64,000 nucleotides of DNA from Ctenosaura bakeri (Eukaryota > Chordata > Lepidosauria > Squamata > Iguanidae): NCBI GenBank assembly GCA_948474755.1, contig CAOLHI010000618.1, positions 310,001 through 374,000 of the forward strand. The letters run 5' to 3'. Both the position numbers and the translations under genes were made by a program. Numbering within the stretch: the first letter of the stretch is position 1; every line of letters begins with the position of its first letter. Of the stretch, positions 34,642 to 46,060 are shown in pieces. The notes beneath the pieces were generated by a model. It saw nothing but the letters and a program-made list of their open reading frames with translations, ran no database searches and was not told the origin of the DNA.

Positions 34642-35644
34642 CAGTGCCTTATGAACAAAACTCCACAATTTTCATGCAAAAGAAAGTGTATTTATGAACA
34701 GAATAATTTCCCAAAACACTTCAGAATGTGTGACTGTCAAGTCGGAACTGTGCAGAAATATTTTTCTCCCCAGTGGGGGGAGGAAGCTGTGGAAATTATT
34801 CGTCCTTATTTGAGAGGACTAAACAGCTGTCTTCTTCAGCTGGAGATGTGACCTAGGAGTAACTGGTCACTAATAAAATTGTAGCTAAAACAGCAAACAA
34901 ACATTTTGACAAGACAGTTGTGTTTCAACAGTGGCCTTACTGAGCTTTTTCACCACTGATGAAGTAACAGTAATTAAGTTCTATTTTACAGTAGGGATAA
35001 GAGAACCTGTTGAGCTTGATTCTGCTCAGACTCTCCTCTCCTCACTGTTGAGTTCATTATTGTATTCTCAAACAATATTTTTTTTCTTCCTGGCCTGAAT
35101 GAAAATGTGTATTCTATCCATTTAAAAATATATATGAATTTTAAAACAGGCCTGAATTTTTAGCCTTTTTTTAAAAAAAATAAATAATCTACACTTTCAT
35201 CAAGCATTTTTAAACCATTGGATAAGAGATTTATGCACAGTTTACAAAAATACATTTAGTCTTTTTGGTATTAAATTTCTGTATGCAATCTTTCTTTTTT
35301 TTCTTTTTAATTTAATTTAATTTTCTTTTTAATTAATTTTATTCTGCATGCACACACAGATAAAAAACACCAGAAATGACAAAAGCTATAAGAAAAACAG
35401 ATTGGAATCAGGGTATTCTAGACAAGCTACTTGGCTCTGTAACTACTTTAGTTATGTGGCTAACATCTCCAGTCATCACCACATCTCCCCCGCCCCCGGT
35501 GCTGTTCTGATTTACTGGACAGCAGTCTCTGCAACTGGAATGTGGCAGACTGACTTTCCTATTCCTCAACCTCCAGCACCCACTCTGGTGCAACATCTAG
35601 AAGGAGGATCCTGTTCATAAGTCTTCCTTCCATCAGAAATCACT
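34642..35644. other. Unassigned AT-rich DNA
   Basis: T-rich and A-rich runs at about 35165-35185 and 35290-35342. No gene seen. Confidence 0.4.
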
Positions 35645-35878
35645 GGAGGGAGGGGATGGGAATGTCAGTCTGCTGCATGGCAACTGAGAAGAGAACAGAC
35701 TCCTGTTGCTCACAGTGACTGCTGCCTAGTAAGTCAGGACTGGGGGACTTTTATGATCCCTATGTATTCCCTACACTGTTGAATACACAAGGACCATGAA
35801 TAAGAGTCCATTGTGAATGAGTTACACTGGCTTACACGTTTGTAACTGCAATTGTGAATTCCAGCCAGGAATCATTTC
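35645..35878 (-). repeat. Unidentified dispersed repeat, copy 1
   Basis: CACAGTGACTGCTGCCTAGT, AAGTCAGGACTGGGGGACTT and a right end GTGAATTCCAGCC line up, in the same orientation, with 59930-60120, and inverted with 61097-61260. No coding frame. I do not recognise the family. Confidence 0.55.
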
Positions 35879-36427
35879 CATTCATATTACATTGTACAAT
35901 TATCACAATCTTAGAGTGTATACAAATAATATTTTCTGCTTTCTTATGTCTTTTGAGATATAGAGTCTACTGATATATCTTTTCAAAAGTTCAAGATGGT
36001 ATTTTGAAGGATGACGTGAAGAATACATCACATTTAAAAATGAAAAGAAAAGGAAGCAAGGTTTTTCCAGAATTATCTACATATCTTTATTCTTTTACAT
36101 ATGTTAATTTATTGATCAGTTTTTCAAGAAGGGCTGTTATTCAAATTCTATGTAGCCAATTGTGTTGAATAAATCCATTTAATATTTTCCATCATTGACC
36201 AACTTCAGTCCTGCAAGCAGGGAAAAGAACCTAAGTTAAATCTTTAAATTTGTCATTCTCTCTGGAGAGTATATTCAATAGCAATAATTCTCCTTCGAGA
36301 TTGCTATTCTGATTCATCATACATGAAGGAGGGGAAAAACTACTTGCTGTAAAAAAAAGATTTTATTTTGGGCATTTCAACAACCTATGTTTAAGGAACC
36401 TGCTTTTATCACATCCTCTCCAGCAAG
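35879..36427. other. Unassigned AT-rich DNA
   Basis: No gene or repeat recognised. Confidence 0.4.
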
Positions 36428-36620
36428 CTATAGATAGATTTCCTTGTAGAAACACAAGGGACTTAGTACCTTCAATACATTTTCTTTTGCTAGGGTTAGG
36501 ATGGATTTATAGGAGGAGAGCCATATATTCACCAAAACTTCTTCTGAAATTTTAATATCGAAATCTGTTTCCCATCCAGATTTAGATTCTAGCAACCAAC
36601 TGTGAAACACAGAAACATAG
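36428..36620 (-). mobile_element. L1-like LINE, ORF2 C-terminal fragment
   Basis: A minus frame reads SGWETDFDIKISEEVLVNIW followed by LSSYKSILTLAKENVLKVL. This resembles the 'WEKDLxxxxSEEDWxxIW...SxSLxENxxKILYRWY' region near the end of L1 ORF2. It is short and isolated. Another L1 piece lies at 37110-37420 in the opposite orientation. Confidence 0.5.
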
Positions 36621-36697
36621 GCCACTTATGCCCTACACTGTTATAGTGCTATTATTCCACTTTCAACATCCTATGGAATCCTGGAGTTTGTAGTTTA
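36621..36697. mobile_element. Palindromic MITE, left half only
   Basis: GGCCACTTATGCCCTACACT, then GTTATAGTGCTATTATTCCA and CAACATCCTATGGAATCCTG, the left arm of the family. The right arm is missing. CR1 sequence starts directly after, so it was cut by, or at, the CR1 junction. Confidence 0.75.
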
Positions 36698-37105
36698 TCA
36701 TGGAATCATAGAACTATAAAGTTGGAAGAGACCACAAGGGCCATCGAGTCCAACCCCTTGCTATGCAGGAACACACATCAAAACTCTCCCAATAGATGGC
36801 CATCCAGCCTCTGGTTAAAAACCTCCAAAGAAGGAGACTCCACCACACTCCCAGGCAGCATATTCCACTGCTGGGAACCTGAGGTTCAGGTATAATCTCC
36901 TTTCCTGCAGCTTAAATCCATTGCTCCTTATCCTAGTCTCTGGATCAGCAGAAAACAACTCCGCTCCCTCCTTGACATGACATCCCTTCAAATATTTTAA
37001 ACATGGCTATCATGTCCCCTCTTAACCTTCTCTTCTGCAGACTAAACATACCAACCTCCCTAATCCGCTCCTCATAGGGCATGGCTTCCAGGAGCACAGA
37101 ATCCC
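36698..37105 (-). mobile_element. CR1 LINE, 3' end
   Basis: It begins with the antisense terminus TGGAATCATAGAACTATAAA, then GGCCATCGAGTCCAACCCCT, ATAGATGGCCATCCAGCCTC, and ends in TAATCCGCTCCTCATAGGGC. 5'-truncated. ORF remnants are interrupted. Confidence 0.88.
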
Positions 37106-37109
37106 AACA

Positions 37110-37420
37110 TCAGAGAAAAATAGCAGCATGATGGCCTTTATATGCCCATACATGGATGATACAATAGGGAACTGCTTCTCTAGTTGTAAATATTTGGGCA
37201 ATACATAGGAATTACAACTCAATTAAATAGACAAAAAAGTTAAAGGAATGGAAATCTCTGAGTTTATCAATATTAGATAGAATCAACACAATTGAGGCAC
37301 ACATATTTCCTATATTTCTACATTTCTTCCAATTAATCCCATGGTACACAGGACAACAGAAACTGAAGATTTGACAAGAGATTATTTTGATTTTGTAACA
37401 TATCAAGCACTGTGCTGATG
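37110..37420 (+). mobile_element. L1-like LINE, ORF2 fragment
   Basis: With frameshifts, the plus strand reads KYLG, then WKSLSLSILDRINTIEAHIF and PIFLHFFQLIPW. This matches the L1 ORF2 block 'KYLGI...W...SLLGRIxxIKMxxLPxFLYxFQxIP' after the reverse-transcriptase domain. Dead copy. Confidence 0.65.
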
Positions 37421-37779
37421 TGTAGGCATACCCTGCTTTAGCCTCCCACTGTTACACAGATCCTCAGGCTCTCTCCACCACTCATTTGAGTTGTGCACCA
37501 CTTTATATAAGAGACATCATTTTACTATGCTATTGTGTACAATGGGACTTGACCATACATGGATGTTGGTATCCACAAGAGGTCCTGAAACCAAATCCCA
37601 GAAGGGCCACTGTAACCATAATCCATAATCCATGTCCACACACCAAAAAATGATTTCTTGTTAATTTATTGGAATGTAGCAACAGAGGGGTATAAGCTAT
37701 TTCAGAGAAATAGAACAAACAGGAAAGGAAGAGGAGTACCACTAGATGTCCACTAGGTGTCAAGAATGTTTACACCTGT
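37421..37779. other. Unassigned DNA
   Basis: No repeat recognised. Confidence 0.4.
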
Positions 37780-39008
37780 GCAGAAATCCATGACTTAAAT
37801 TCTGGAAGCCAGGTTGGGAGCCTCTGGCTAAAAATTAAGGGGGCGAGAAACAACAGTGATGTCATTGTGGAGGGTCTGTTACAGACCACCAAGCTAGACT
37901 GAGGACCTAGATGATGCCTTCCTGGAACAGAAGATGAAACGTTCAGAAAGGAGAGATGTAGTAGAGTAATGGGAGATTATCCTGGTAGTTGTTGGAAGTC
38001 AGACTCTGCCAAGAATATAAGGTCCAACAAATTCTTCACATGCCTTGCAGACAATTTCTTCATCCAGAAGGTGGAAGAGGCAACAAGGGAATCAGATATT
38101 TTAGATCTGATCCTAGACAACAATAATTACCTGGTTAATGGGATTGAAGTGGTGGAAACTTTAGATGGTAGTGACCAGGTTCTCCTGGAATTTGTTATGC
38201 AGCAGAAAAAGGAAGCCAAGTATAGCCAGACATGAATTTTAGACTTTAAGAGAGCTGATTTCAGTAAATGTAGGGAAGTACTAAGTGTAATCTTGTGGTC
38301 AAGAATATTAAAAGAGAAAGGAGCTCATGATGGATGGGAGTTTCGTAAAAGTGAAATATTGAAGGCACAATGTCAAACAATGCCAGTAAGGAGAAAAAAA
38401 TGGAAGGCATCTAAAGAATCTAGGATGGATGTCTAAAGAAATTTCAATTGAGCTAAGTTTTAAAACGGATATACACAAGAAATGGAAAAAGAGGGAAATC
38501 ATCAAAGAGGAAGTCAAAGAAATAACTAGCAAGGGAGAAAGTCAGAAAAGCCGAAGTGCAGAATGAGCTCAGGCTTGCTAAATAGGTTAAAAACAATAAA
38601 ATACCTTTTTTGTTTATGTCCATAGCAAAAAGAAGAGCAAGAAAATGCAAGTGCCATTAGATGGAGAAGGGGATAAGATGGTGAAATGCTAATGGGAGAC
38701 AGAGAAAAGGTAGCACCTTCTTTGCCTTGGTCTTCTCCCAAAAGTAAAAGAGTATTCAACTTGGAGAAAATGAAGCAGATGATGCAGTAGGGGAAATGCA
38801 GCACAGAATAGATAAACAAATAGTACACTAATACCTGGGTACACTAAATGAATTCAGATCTCCAGGGCCAGATGAACTACATCCAAGGCTATTAAAAGAA
38901 CTGGCAGAAATAATCTAAGAACCACTGATGATAATCTCAGTGAATTCCTGGAGAATAGGTGACGTTCCCAGCAGACTAGAGGAAGGTGAATGTTCTCCCT
39001 ATTTTTAA
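37780..39008 (+). mobile_element. CR1/L3-like LINE, endonuclease to start of RT
   Basis: An open frame (37969-38235) reads SAKNIRSNKFFTCLADNFFI, then QKVEEATRESDILDLILDNN and VETLDGSDQVLLEFVM, the C-terminal endonuclease region. After a stop it continues as DFKRADFSKCREVL and WEFRKSEILKAQ. Near 38852-38890 comes FRSPGPDELHPRLLKELAE-like sequence, the motif just before the RT. The match ends at about 39008, where BovB begins. It is the same element type as the minus-strand copy at 1-2776. Confidence 0.85.
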
Positions 39009-39009
39009 C

Positions 39010-40256
39010 AATTAGTATATATTCCAATCATCAAGAAAGGGAACATTAGTGATTGCAGTAGCCACAGGACCATTGCATTAATTTCTCACGCAGGTAAAGT
39101 GATGCCCAAAATTCTTTAAAAAATACTTTTACCATATATATGGACTGAGAAATGTCAGATGTCCATGCCGGATTCAGGAAAAAAGATACACTAGGGATCA
39201 CATGCAAACAGACATTGGATAATGGAGCACACCAAAGAATTTCAAAAGTAAATTAGCCTGTGCTTTATAGATTATACTAAAGCTTAGATTGTGCAGATCA
39301 TGAAAAACTCTGGATCACTCTTAAAGAAATGGATGTGCCCATAACATTTGATTGTCCTGATGTGTACTCAGGACAGGAGACAACCAACAGAGCAAAATAT
39401 GGAGAAATGGAATAGTTTCCAACTGACAAGGGATGCAGGAAAGGCTGCATTTTATCACCCTATGTTCTTAACCTTATGCTGAATATATCATATGCGAAGT
39501 AAGATTAGACTTGGAGGATGGAAGTGTGAAAAGTTAAGAAAAGAACATCAAAAATTTGAGATATGCAGATGACCCCATACAATTAACTGAAAATAGCAAA
39601 AACTTGAACAATTACTGAAGAAAGTCAAGGAAGAAAGTGTATAGGCAGGTTTACAGTTACAGAAAACAAAAATAATGTATATCTACATAACTGAATGAAT
39701 ATCTATATAACTTTAAATCGATGATGGACACTGAAATAGTTCAAGATTTTCCATATTTTGACTAAGTCATTAATCGGAAAGGAGACTGTAGTCAAGAAAT
39801 CAGAAGAAGCCTAGGAAGGACAGCTATAAAGGAATTAGATAAGATTCTGAAGTAGACTGTCCATGATATTGTATTTCTATGTATGGTTGTAAAAGCTTGA
39901 CAGTGAAGAAATTTGACCAGAAGAAGGTCAACTCCTTTGAAATCTGATGCTGGGGGAGAGTTCTATGGATACCAAGAATTGTTAAAAAGACAACTGAATG
40001 GGTCCTAGAGCAAATCAAGCCTGAACTCTCCCTAAAAGACAAGATGACTTAACTGAGACTGTCATACTTAGGCTCTATCATGAGAAGAGATGACTCACTA
40101 GAAATGCCAATAATGCTTGGTTAAAGTAGAAGGCAGTAGGGAAATAGGAAGACCACATTAAAATTGAATAAATTAAATTAAGGAAGCAACAGCCCTGAGT
40201 CTGCAGGAATTGAGGAAGCTGTTGATGGTAGGATGGTCATTCATGGGATCATTGTA
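39010..40256 (+). mobile_element. BovB/RTE LINE, reverse-transcriptase part
   Basis: The translation, broken by stops and frameshifts, follows BovB ORF2 in order. It reads KKGNxSDCSSxRTIALIS-like, then AGFRKKDTLGITCK-like and DCADHEKLWITLKEMDVPI. Next come the GCRKGCILSPYVLNLMLN block (palm motif region), a YADDP-like catalytic site (near 39560), FLxKVKEESxxAGLQL, MYGCKSLTVKKF and EQIKPELSLKDKM. The YADD box is present as YADDP. The copy is dead. It is abruptly preceded by CR1/L3 sequence and is interrupted near its 3' end by the hAT element 40265-40483. Confidence 0.85.
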
Positions 40257-40264
40257 AGTCAAAG

Positions 40265-40483
40265 CAGTCACATAGGAACAGGGGGTGAGGAGGCACTTTG
40301 CCCCAGGGGGAAATGTTTTTGGGGTGTCCTGGCTCATAGCCATGCCCCCGCATGCCCTGGCCACACTCCACGCCCACGTCTCACGTACCATGGCCATGCC
40401 CCCACACACTACGGCCACACCTCCATGGACCGTAGCCCTGCCCCCTTCCACCCAAACTCCACACACTCCAAGCTCCACCACTG
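40265..40483. mobile_element. hAT-like MITE inside the BovB tail, 219 bp
   Basis: It begins CAGTCACATAGGAAC and ends CTCCACCACTG. A perfect 8-bp direct repeat AGTCAAAG lies at 40257-40264 and 40484-40491. Removing the element restores an uninterrupted BovB 3' end (AGTCAAAG then TCAACTTGACTGCAATTAAC). C-rich interior (GCCATGCCCCC repeated). Sister copy at 42997-43243. Terminal inversion is short (CAGT...ACTG). Confidence 0.85.
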
Positions 40484-40491
40484 AGTCAAAG

Positions 40492-40530
40492 TCAACTTGA
40501 CTGCAATTAACAACCACATGTAACAGTGCA
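40492..40530 (+). mobile_element. BovB LINE, 3' tail
   Basis: TCAACTTGACTGCAATTAAC followed by AACCACATGTAACA is the BovB 3' terminus, the region borrowed by the Sauria SINEs. It continues 39010-40256 across the hAT insertion. Confidence 0.75.
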
Positions 40531-40539
40531 TTAACTTTC

Positions 40540-42120
40540 ATGTTGCATAATTTATTTTTAGATCAGAATAAAATCCAATGAATCTACGATATTTTTAACA
40601 TGTGAAAACACCTCCATTGGGTTTAAAAGACATAAAATTGTATCATCAGAAAACATGTTTATGTTTATGTCCATTAGTGTTCATACATGCAATATAAGAA
40701 TGTGCCTAGTTAATGAGGCCAATGGTTCTAACGCAATAGCAAATAAGTGAGGAGACTTGTGCCTTTATGTTATCATTTTGTGAAAGAATCATGACAATTA
40801 GCTTTTAAAAAAACAATCAAATAAGCTTTCTCTGCAACATTACGAGCTTTTAGTGCCTCTATTCACACCAATATTATTTTAGATCTGCATTCTGAGCCAA
40901 ATTGTGTTATATTATGAACCCTTCTAATGGCATTTGAAATCTGTCTTTTTTTGGCAGAAAGTCAATTTGATAGTCAACATATATTGGAGAATAAAATTAT
41001 TTATTCTTCCTGCCATAATTGCTGTTGAAAGTTTAGCATCTTGATTAAGTGATTATATGAGGCAATAAGAGGTTACTTGTGAGCTGTCACTGTTGAGTTT
41101 CAATGTAGCTACAATCCTTGAAAGTTGCCATGATTTGTGAAAATCTCTTCTTTCTAAGACAGTATTGAAGATGTGCGTAATATGGGTAGTAGATAAATCT
41201 CCACAAAATACCTTGTAAAATTATGAGGTAGCTGTCTTTTTCTTGAGCCTTTCCTTGTCTTTTTAAATAGCTGTCAGAATTTCCACATCAGAGATTGTGG
41301 CACTTAAAAGAGGTTGATCTGATGGATATAAGGAGAAACTCAATAAATTGTTGCATGTTCACTGTATGATCAAAATTTATATATAAATTGTAATAATATT
41401 TGAAATTTCCCATTAGCTGCAACAAGGAACTTTCCAGATGCTTTGTATTTTTGAGATTCCTATGGAGTGAAGGCCACCAGGCACAGTTTCTTGTAAATCT
41501 CAGACAACTGTGCAATTGTGGCTACAGTCAGGCCTTAGCCTTGAAAACAATATCACATGGTGCCTGGATTTTTGAAAAACATTAATCCACTATACTTGTT
41601 CTGTTAAGTTTAAATCTGAACAGAGTGTTGAACCAAGAGGTCAGACAGGCTATAAGTATTACTAATTAGTACTAATACCTTCTCTACCATGCCACATAGC
41701 TAAATGTTCAGTCTTTTTCCATGGCCACCAACTTGTCTTCTGTTTCTTTAACTATTGTCTGTTTCAGTCAACTTATCACTTATTATGCCTAGATTTAATA
41801 CTTCCTTAACTGTGCCTTCAATATCAGCTACCTTATCAGTTATTACAGAAAGCTTATATAGGGTTGAGTGCAGAAGCAAGAGCTAATGACTAGTCCTTTT
41901 GTAATTCTAAACATATCCCCTGTACTAAATCATCAACAGCAAAACCTTCTGAATTCCTGTTACCTTTCTCCTTACTTCTTCTAACAATCTTCTCCATTGT
42001 GACAAATGCCGTGCTAGCCTCTTCAGTAGCTGCCAGTCATTGAGTCTTATTGTGGCAGCTTTTAGATGAAAAGTAGGAGGTAAAGTCTTTGCCTGCCAGC
42101 TCCTCAATAGCTTGATTCAT
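40540..42120 (-). mobile_element. L1-like LINE, ORF2 RT and upstream remnants
   Basis: On the minus strand around 40990-40815 the translation reads KKRQISNAIRRVHNITQFGS, then ECRSKIILV and an ALKARNVAEKAY stretch. This is the L1 RT block 'RQIxDNIRRVxNIIxxxxxxxxxxILVSLDAEKAFD' with the LDAEKAFD motif decayed. Around 41260-41050 comes the preceding RT text in broken frames. 41600-42120 may be ORF1 or an earlier part. Endonuclease is not recognised. Edges are approximate. Confidence 0.7.
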
Positions 42121-42988
42121 ATCCAGTAAACAGATATGAAAATTCAGGGTTCTTTTTCAATACTACTCTTAGCATTTAGCTTCAATGAGCAGGAGAATGA
42201 ACCAGCAGCACACCAAAAAGTAGAGTAACTTAAAACTTATTGAAATGATAGACACGATGGTGAAAAACAATACATAGCTGTAAAAAAAGTGAGTAATATA
42301 AAATATGAGGTAGTAGTGATAGTCATGATTACAACATAACAATGAGCAATTATAATACGGTTAGTAAGTAAGGAAATGATACAATGTGTGGACTAAAACT
42401 ATCTATTAAACAGACTATAAGGATAGCATCAAACATAACAATTAAAGCAGTTACAATGTGAGAAACCTAAAAGACTACTGAAGTATGGCTGAAATAGTAA
42501 TCAAGGCATCATAAATGGCAACTAGTGTCTAAGAAAATCGGAACAAATCTCAAAAGTTAAATCCTAACTTGATCCAACATCTATACTAGCCTAGCAAACT
42601 TAAGCATTTTAGTTTTCCAGCTAAAAAAGAAAGTCATATCCACCAATCCTGTAGGCAATCTAGGATTCTTAGATGGTTTCAGCAAAACTTTTAAACTAGT
42701 CAGATCTGAGTATTAGGCTAATCCCAGATTGTCTGGCAAAGAAACTCCTCTGTTCTTGGTCATCCCTCTCTCTTTGTGCCCCTCTACTTTCTAACTGGGT
42801 CTTTATATAAAGTAATGCACATGCATGACTTTACCAGACATCAAAGCCACATATCCCTTGTTTTGATGGCCTCCCAAAACCTCCTTTCAAGCCTTAGAAA
42901 GCACAAAAGCATAATCCTGTTGCTATATGAATGTGGTGGCAGGATTAATATCCACAGGTTGGTTACTAAATTGATTGGCCTTGTGTCC
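42121..42988. other. Unassigned AT-rich DNA
   Basis: Could include the 5' part of the L1 at 40540-42120, but nothing specific is recognised. Confidence 0.35.
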
Positions 42989-42996
42989 TGTCTATG

Positions 42997-43243
42997 CAGT
43001 CACATAGGGATTGGGAGATGAGGGGTGTGGTGTGCCTTGGCTGGCATTTTTTTGGAGTGCCACCGTTCCTTGCTCCTTGCCTGCCTCCCCATGCACCCTG
43101 CCCCCACATGCTGTAGCCCCTCTCCTATGCTCCATAGCCATGCCCATGCATGCTGTAGCCAAGCTCATATGTGCTGTATCCCCACCCCCATGCCTTCGCC
43201 TTCGCCTCCGCCCCTAACCCACTTGCACCAAGCTACGCCATTG
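42997..43243. mobile_element. hAT-like MITE, 247 bp, perfect duplication
   Basis: It begins CAGTCACATAGGGATTGGG and ends GCACCAAGCTACGCCATTG. A perfect 8-bp direct repeat TGTCTATG flanks it (42989-42996, 43244-43251). It shares its first 13 bases and the C-rich, CATGCCC-rich interior with 40265-40483. No coding frame. Confidence 0.87.
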
Positions 43244-43251
43244 TGTCTATG

Positions 43252-43832
43252 AACTGTATTCCACAGCTGTTGTCCCCACTTGTTAAACCCTGGCTCAACT
43301 TTTTACAGAAAATTTTGCCTACTCGAGACTTGCAGTATCAGGAATGGACAGCTGTCTAGTTCCTCTTTTAGTAAGGAGCACCATTTATATTATCTGTTAT
43401 CCTCTTTGCAGCAAATCCAGTTGAGTTGTGTTGAGCAAAGGAATCATATCAACTTCAGCATTCTGTGGGATCTTGTACTAACAGGATTTTTCAGAGAAGT
43501 GTCCATAGGTGGTCCTAACTAGATAATTTCCAGTACAAGAAAGTCTGCTATCTAAAGACTGTCCTGAGTAGCCAGCCACAATGCCATGTAGTTGTCACCC
43601 AACTCTTAATTGAAACAAAGGCTTTAGATTCTTAGCTCGAATAGTAGGGTGAAATAAACTGTAATCAACTTATCAAAGACATACATACTTAAAAAAAAAA
43701 ACTAACATTGATTTCATTCTCACTCTACGGTAAAATAACAACACAAAATAATAAAATATAAAACTCAAAGTCTTCTATCAGAAAGCATTTTTAAAAGCAT
43801 CTCTTTACTTTGATGGTCTGCATTACTTCATT
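43252..43832. other. Unassigned DNA
   Basis: No repeat or gene recognised. An A run lies at 43691-43700. Confidence 0.4.
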
Positions 43833-44030
43833 ACTTTCTGCACTTCACTGTTATAGTGCTATTATTCCATTTTCAACATCCTGTGGAATTCTGGGGTTTG
43901 TAGTTTATTGAGGCCAAAGAGCTCTCTGGCTGAGAATTCTGGATGCCCCACCCTCAACTGCAAATCCTAGGATTCCATAGGAAATTGAAAGTGGAACAAT
44001 ACCACTAAACAGTGTAGTGCAGAAGGGCCC
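43833..44030. mobile_element. Palindromic MITE copy, left end eroded
   Basis: TTCTGCACTTCACTGTTATA and TATTCCATTTTCAACATCC at the left. CATAGGAAATTGAAAGTGGA and GTAGTGCAGAAGGGCCC at the right. The first bases of the left end are lost or mutated, so no duplication is seen. Confidence 0.78.
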
Positions 44031-45175
44031 TAGGTGTCATGCCAGGGCAGAACATTTAAAGTTATTTAGTTTGTTGTCATTGTATTTTTAATGGACAAGT
44101 ATGGGGAGAGGAACTTCTGGGACTTCATCTGACACCTCACATATTTGGGTGGGTTACTGCTCTGTTTCAGTCTGCCTGGGATTACTCAAAGGAAAATCAG
44201 TTGGATTGTCAAGCACCCCAGAAGCAGGAAAACATAGCAAGTGGGGTGTGGTTACCTTGCTGTGTGCAAGATGCATAAAGTTCATTTAATGACATTGTGC
44301 GCTACCAGCTCTTGTTATTCTGTAGAAACTGTACTGACATTTCCACCTTAAAATCTGTGGAAATCCATTGATTCTATGGGTTCTTGGAAATAAACAGCTA
44401 GTAGGTGAAATTAAACCTTTGAAAAGACATGAAACTACTCACACAACCCAATACCATTGCAGTAATGCCTATATTAAAATCTTTAGTATTTGAGAAGACT
44501 ACCTCATTAAACATACTGAGCTGTATTTATAGCAGGATACTGATTATTATTACTGACCAATCTGCTTCTTAATGATTCGGCAAGCATGTTGGTTTTTATA
44601 GTAATGAAAATGGAGCTCTTAATCAGGTGATCTGACAACTGTGCAATTTGCCAAGGAAAATTATACAAGGCTGGAGATGTTTGTGTTGGAGAATGAAAAA
44701 AAAAATGGAAAGGACCAAGGTAAATGTCATCATCAAAAGCTAGATGAAACAGAAAGAAACAAAGACGTAATAATATTTCTGCATTTTATTTATTACATGG
44801 ATCACAGGAATACTCAAAGCCTTGAATGAAGGACTTCATGACTAAATTAGTCTCCCAACATAATAGTAAAAAACAAATGTTTCTTTGGGTGGGGAGAGAA
44901 ATAACTATTTCATTTCATAATGCTATCAGTTTCCTATCAGCTTTCTGCAAATATGCTTATCATTGTGAATTGCCTAAACGTCTAGTCAAAGTCTTGGACT
45001 TTCTAAGGAGTGTTAATTGCATTGGATATTCAGGTGATGTGTTTCCATCGTAACTAATTTGTTAAAACAATCTTCCTTAAGTTACCTAAATGGGACAAAA
45101 GCAGATCTTCATTTCCTCTCCCCAGTACAGATGATGTAATCAAAGCCTCTGTGGAAAGGGACACCATGTGACAAA
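44031..45175. other. Unassigned DNA
   Basis: No gene or repeat recognised. Confidence 0.4.
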
Positions 45176-45290
45176 GGCCCTTTCCGCACCGGCCTATTAA
45201 AAGGGTGCAGAGCGACCTCCAACGGAGGTCTTCTGCACCGTGGAGTAGACTGGGGCGGACTACTTTTGAATGACTGTGTAGTGTTGAGGA
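45176..45290. mobile_element. GC-rich MITE fragment 1
   Basis: It starts GGCCCTTTCCGCACCGGCCT and contains GCAGAGCGACCTCCAACGGA and TCTGCACC...GTAGACTGGG. It parallels the start of 45711-46060. The right end is missing. Confidence 0.7.
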
Positions 45291-45584
45291 CACACAAGAA
45301 GTTTCTCTCTGTAATCAAAGAGTTAGCAACCACAGATTGAAAGTTATATTTGAAAGCATTTCATCCCTTTTCTAATGTTTGTCTCGATACTCATATACTT
45401 CAAAAATAGAATGTACTGTGGAATCAGTACAGTGAACCATGGAATTAGTAGTTTGTTGCAAGACTAATAAATATGATAGATATGCCAAATCCAAACTGTT
45501 GTGTTACCTTCCTCCTCCTGTGATAGCAGGAGATTGACATGCTATCTAACTACCAACGAGTATAGGAATGCAAAGGTTGCAAAC

Positions 45585-45612
45585 TCCAAAAACAAACAAA
45601 CAAACAAACAAC
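45585..45612. repeat. (CAAA)n microsatellite
   Basis: About six CAAA units. Confidence 0.85.
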
Positions 45613-45710
45613 TTGAGTTTCCACCAGGCTTGCCTCTGAAGATGGTGGGACTAAAAGAGAGATACCTCTTGAAGATCTCAGGGCTTGGACAGTCTCATGG
45701 AGGGGATATA

Positions 45711-46060
45711 GGCCATTTCCACACGGGGTTTTTAACATGGGGCAGAGCGTCCTCCAGGGAGGATGTCTGCACCTGGGAACAGACTGGGTCGGACCTACTT
45801 AACATAGATCCGCACCCCAGCCCACTCCGGAATGACCCCAAGTGGTTGTCCAGTGTGCTTTTGAAAGACCATTAAAAACAGGTCTTTCAAAAGCACGGAG
45901 CGCGCCACTGCAAGCCTGCTCCCTTATGCAGATTCGCAGGCTCGCATTGGTGTGAGCCTGTGATCTGCCGGGGGTGGGCTTTAAGCTGGCGAGCTTCAGC
46001 GGTTGGTCGAGACCCTCGACCAACCAGAAGCTGCCATTTTCGGCTCTTGTCTGGCTTTCT
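45711..46060. mobile_element. GC-rich MITE fragment 2 with two hairpins
   Basis: It starts GGCCATTTCCACACGGGGTT, then GCAGAGCGTCCTCCAGGGAG and ACAGACTGGGTCGGAC, the same family as 45176-45290. It has a perfect 16-bp inverted repeat GTGCTTTTGAAAGACC (45855-45870 with 45881-45896). A second repeat of 11 bp, GGTTGGTCGAG (46001-46011 with 46015-46025), has a 3-nt loop. No right-hand GGCC end was found, so the right boundary is a guess. Confidence 0.65.
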
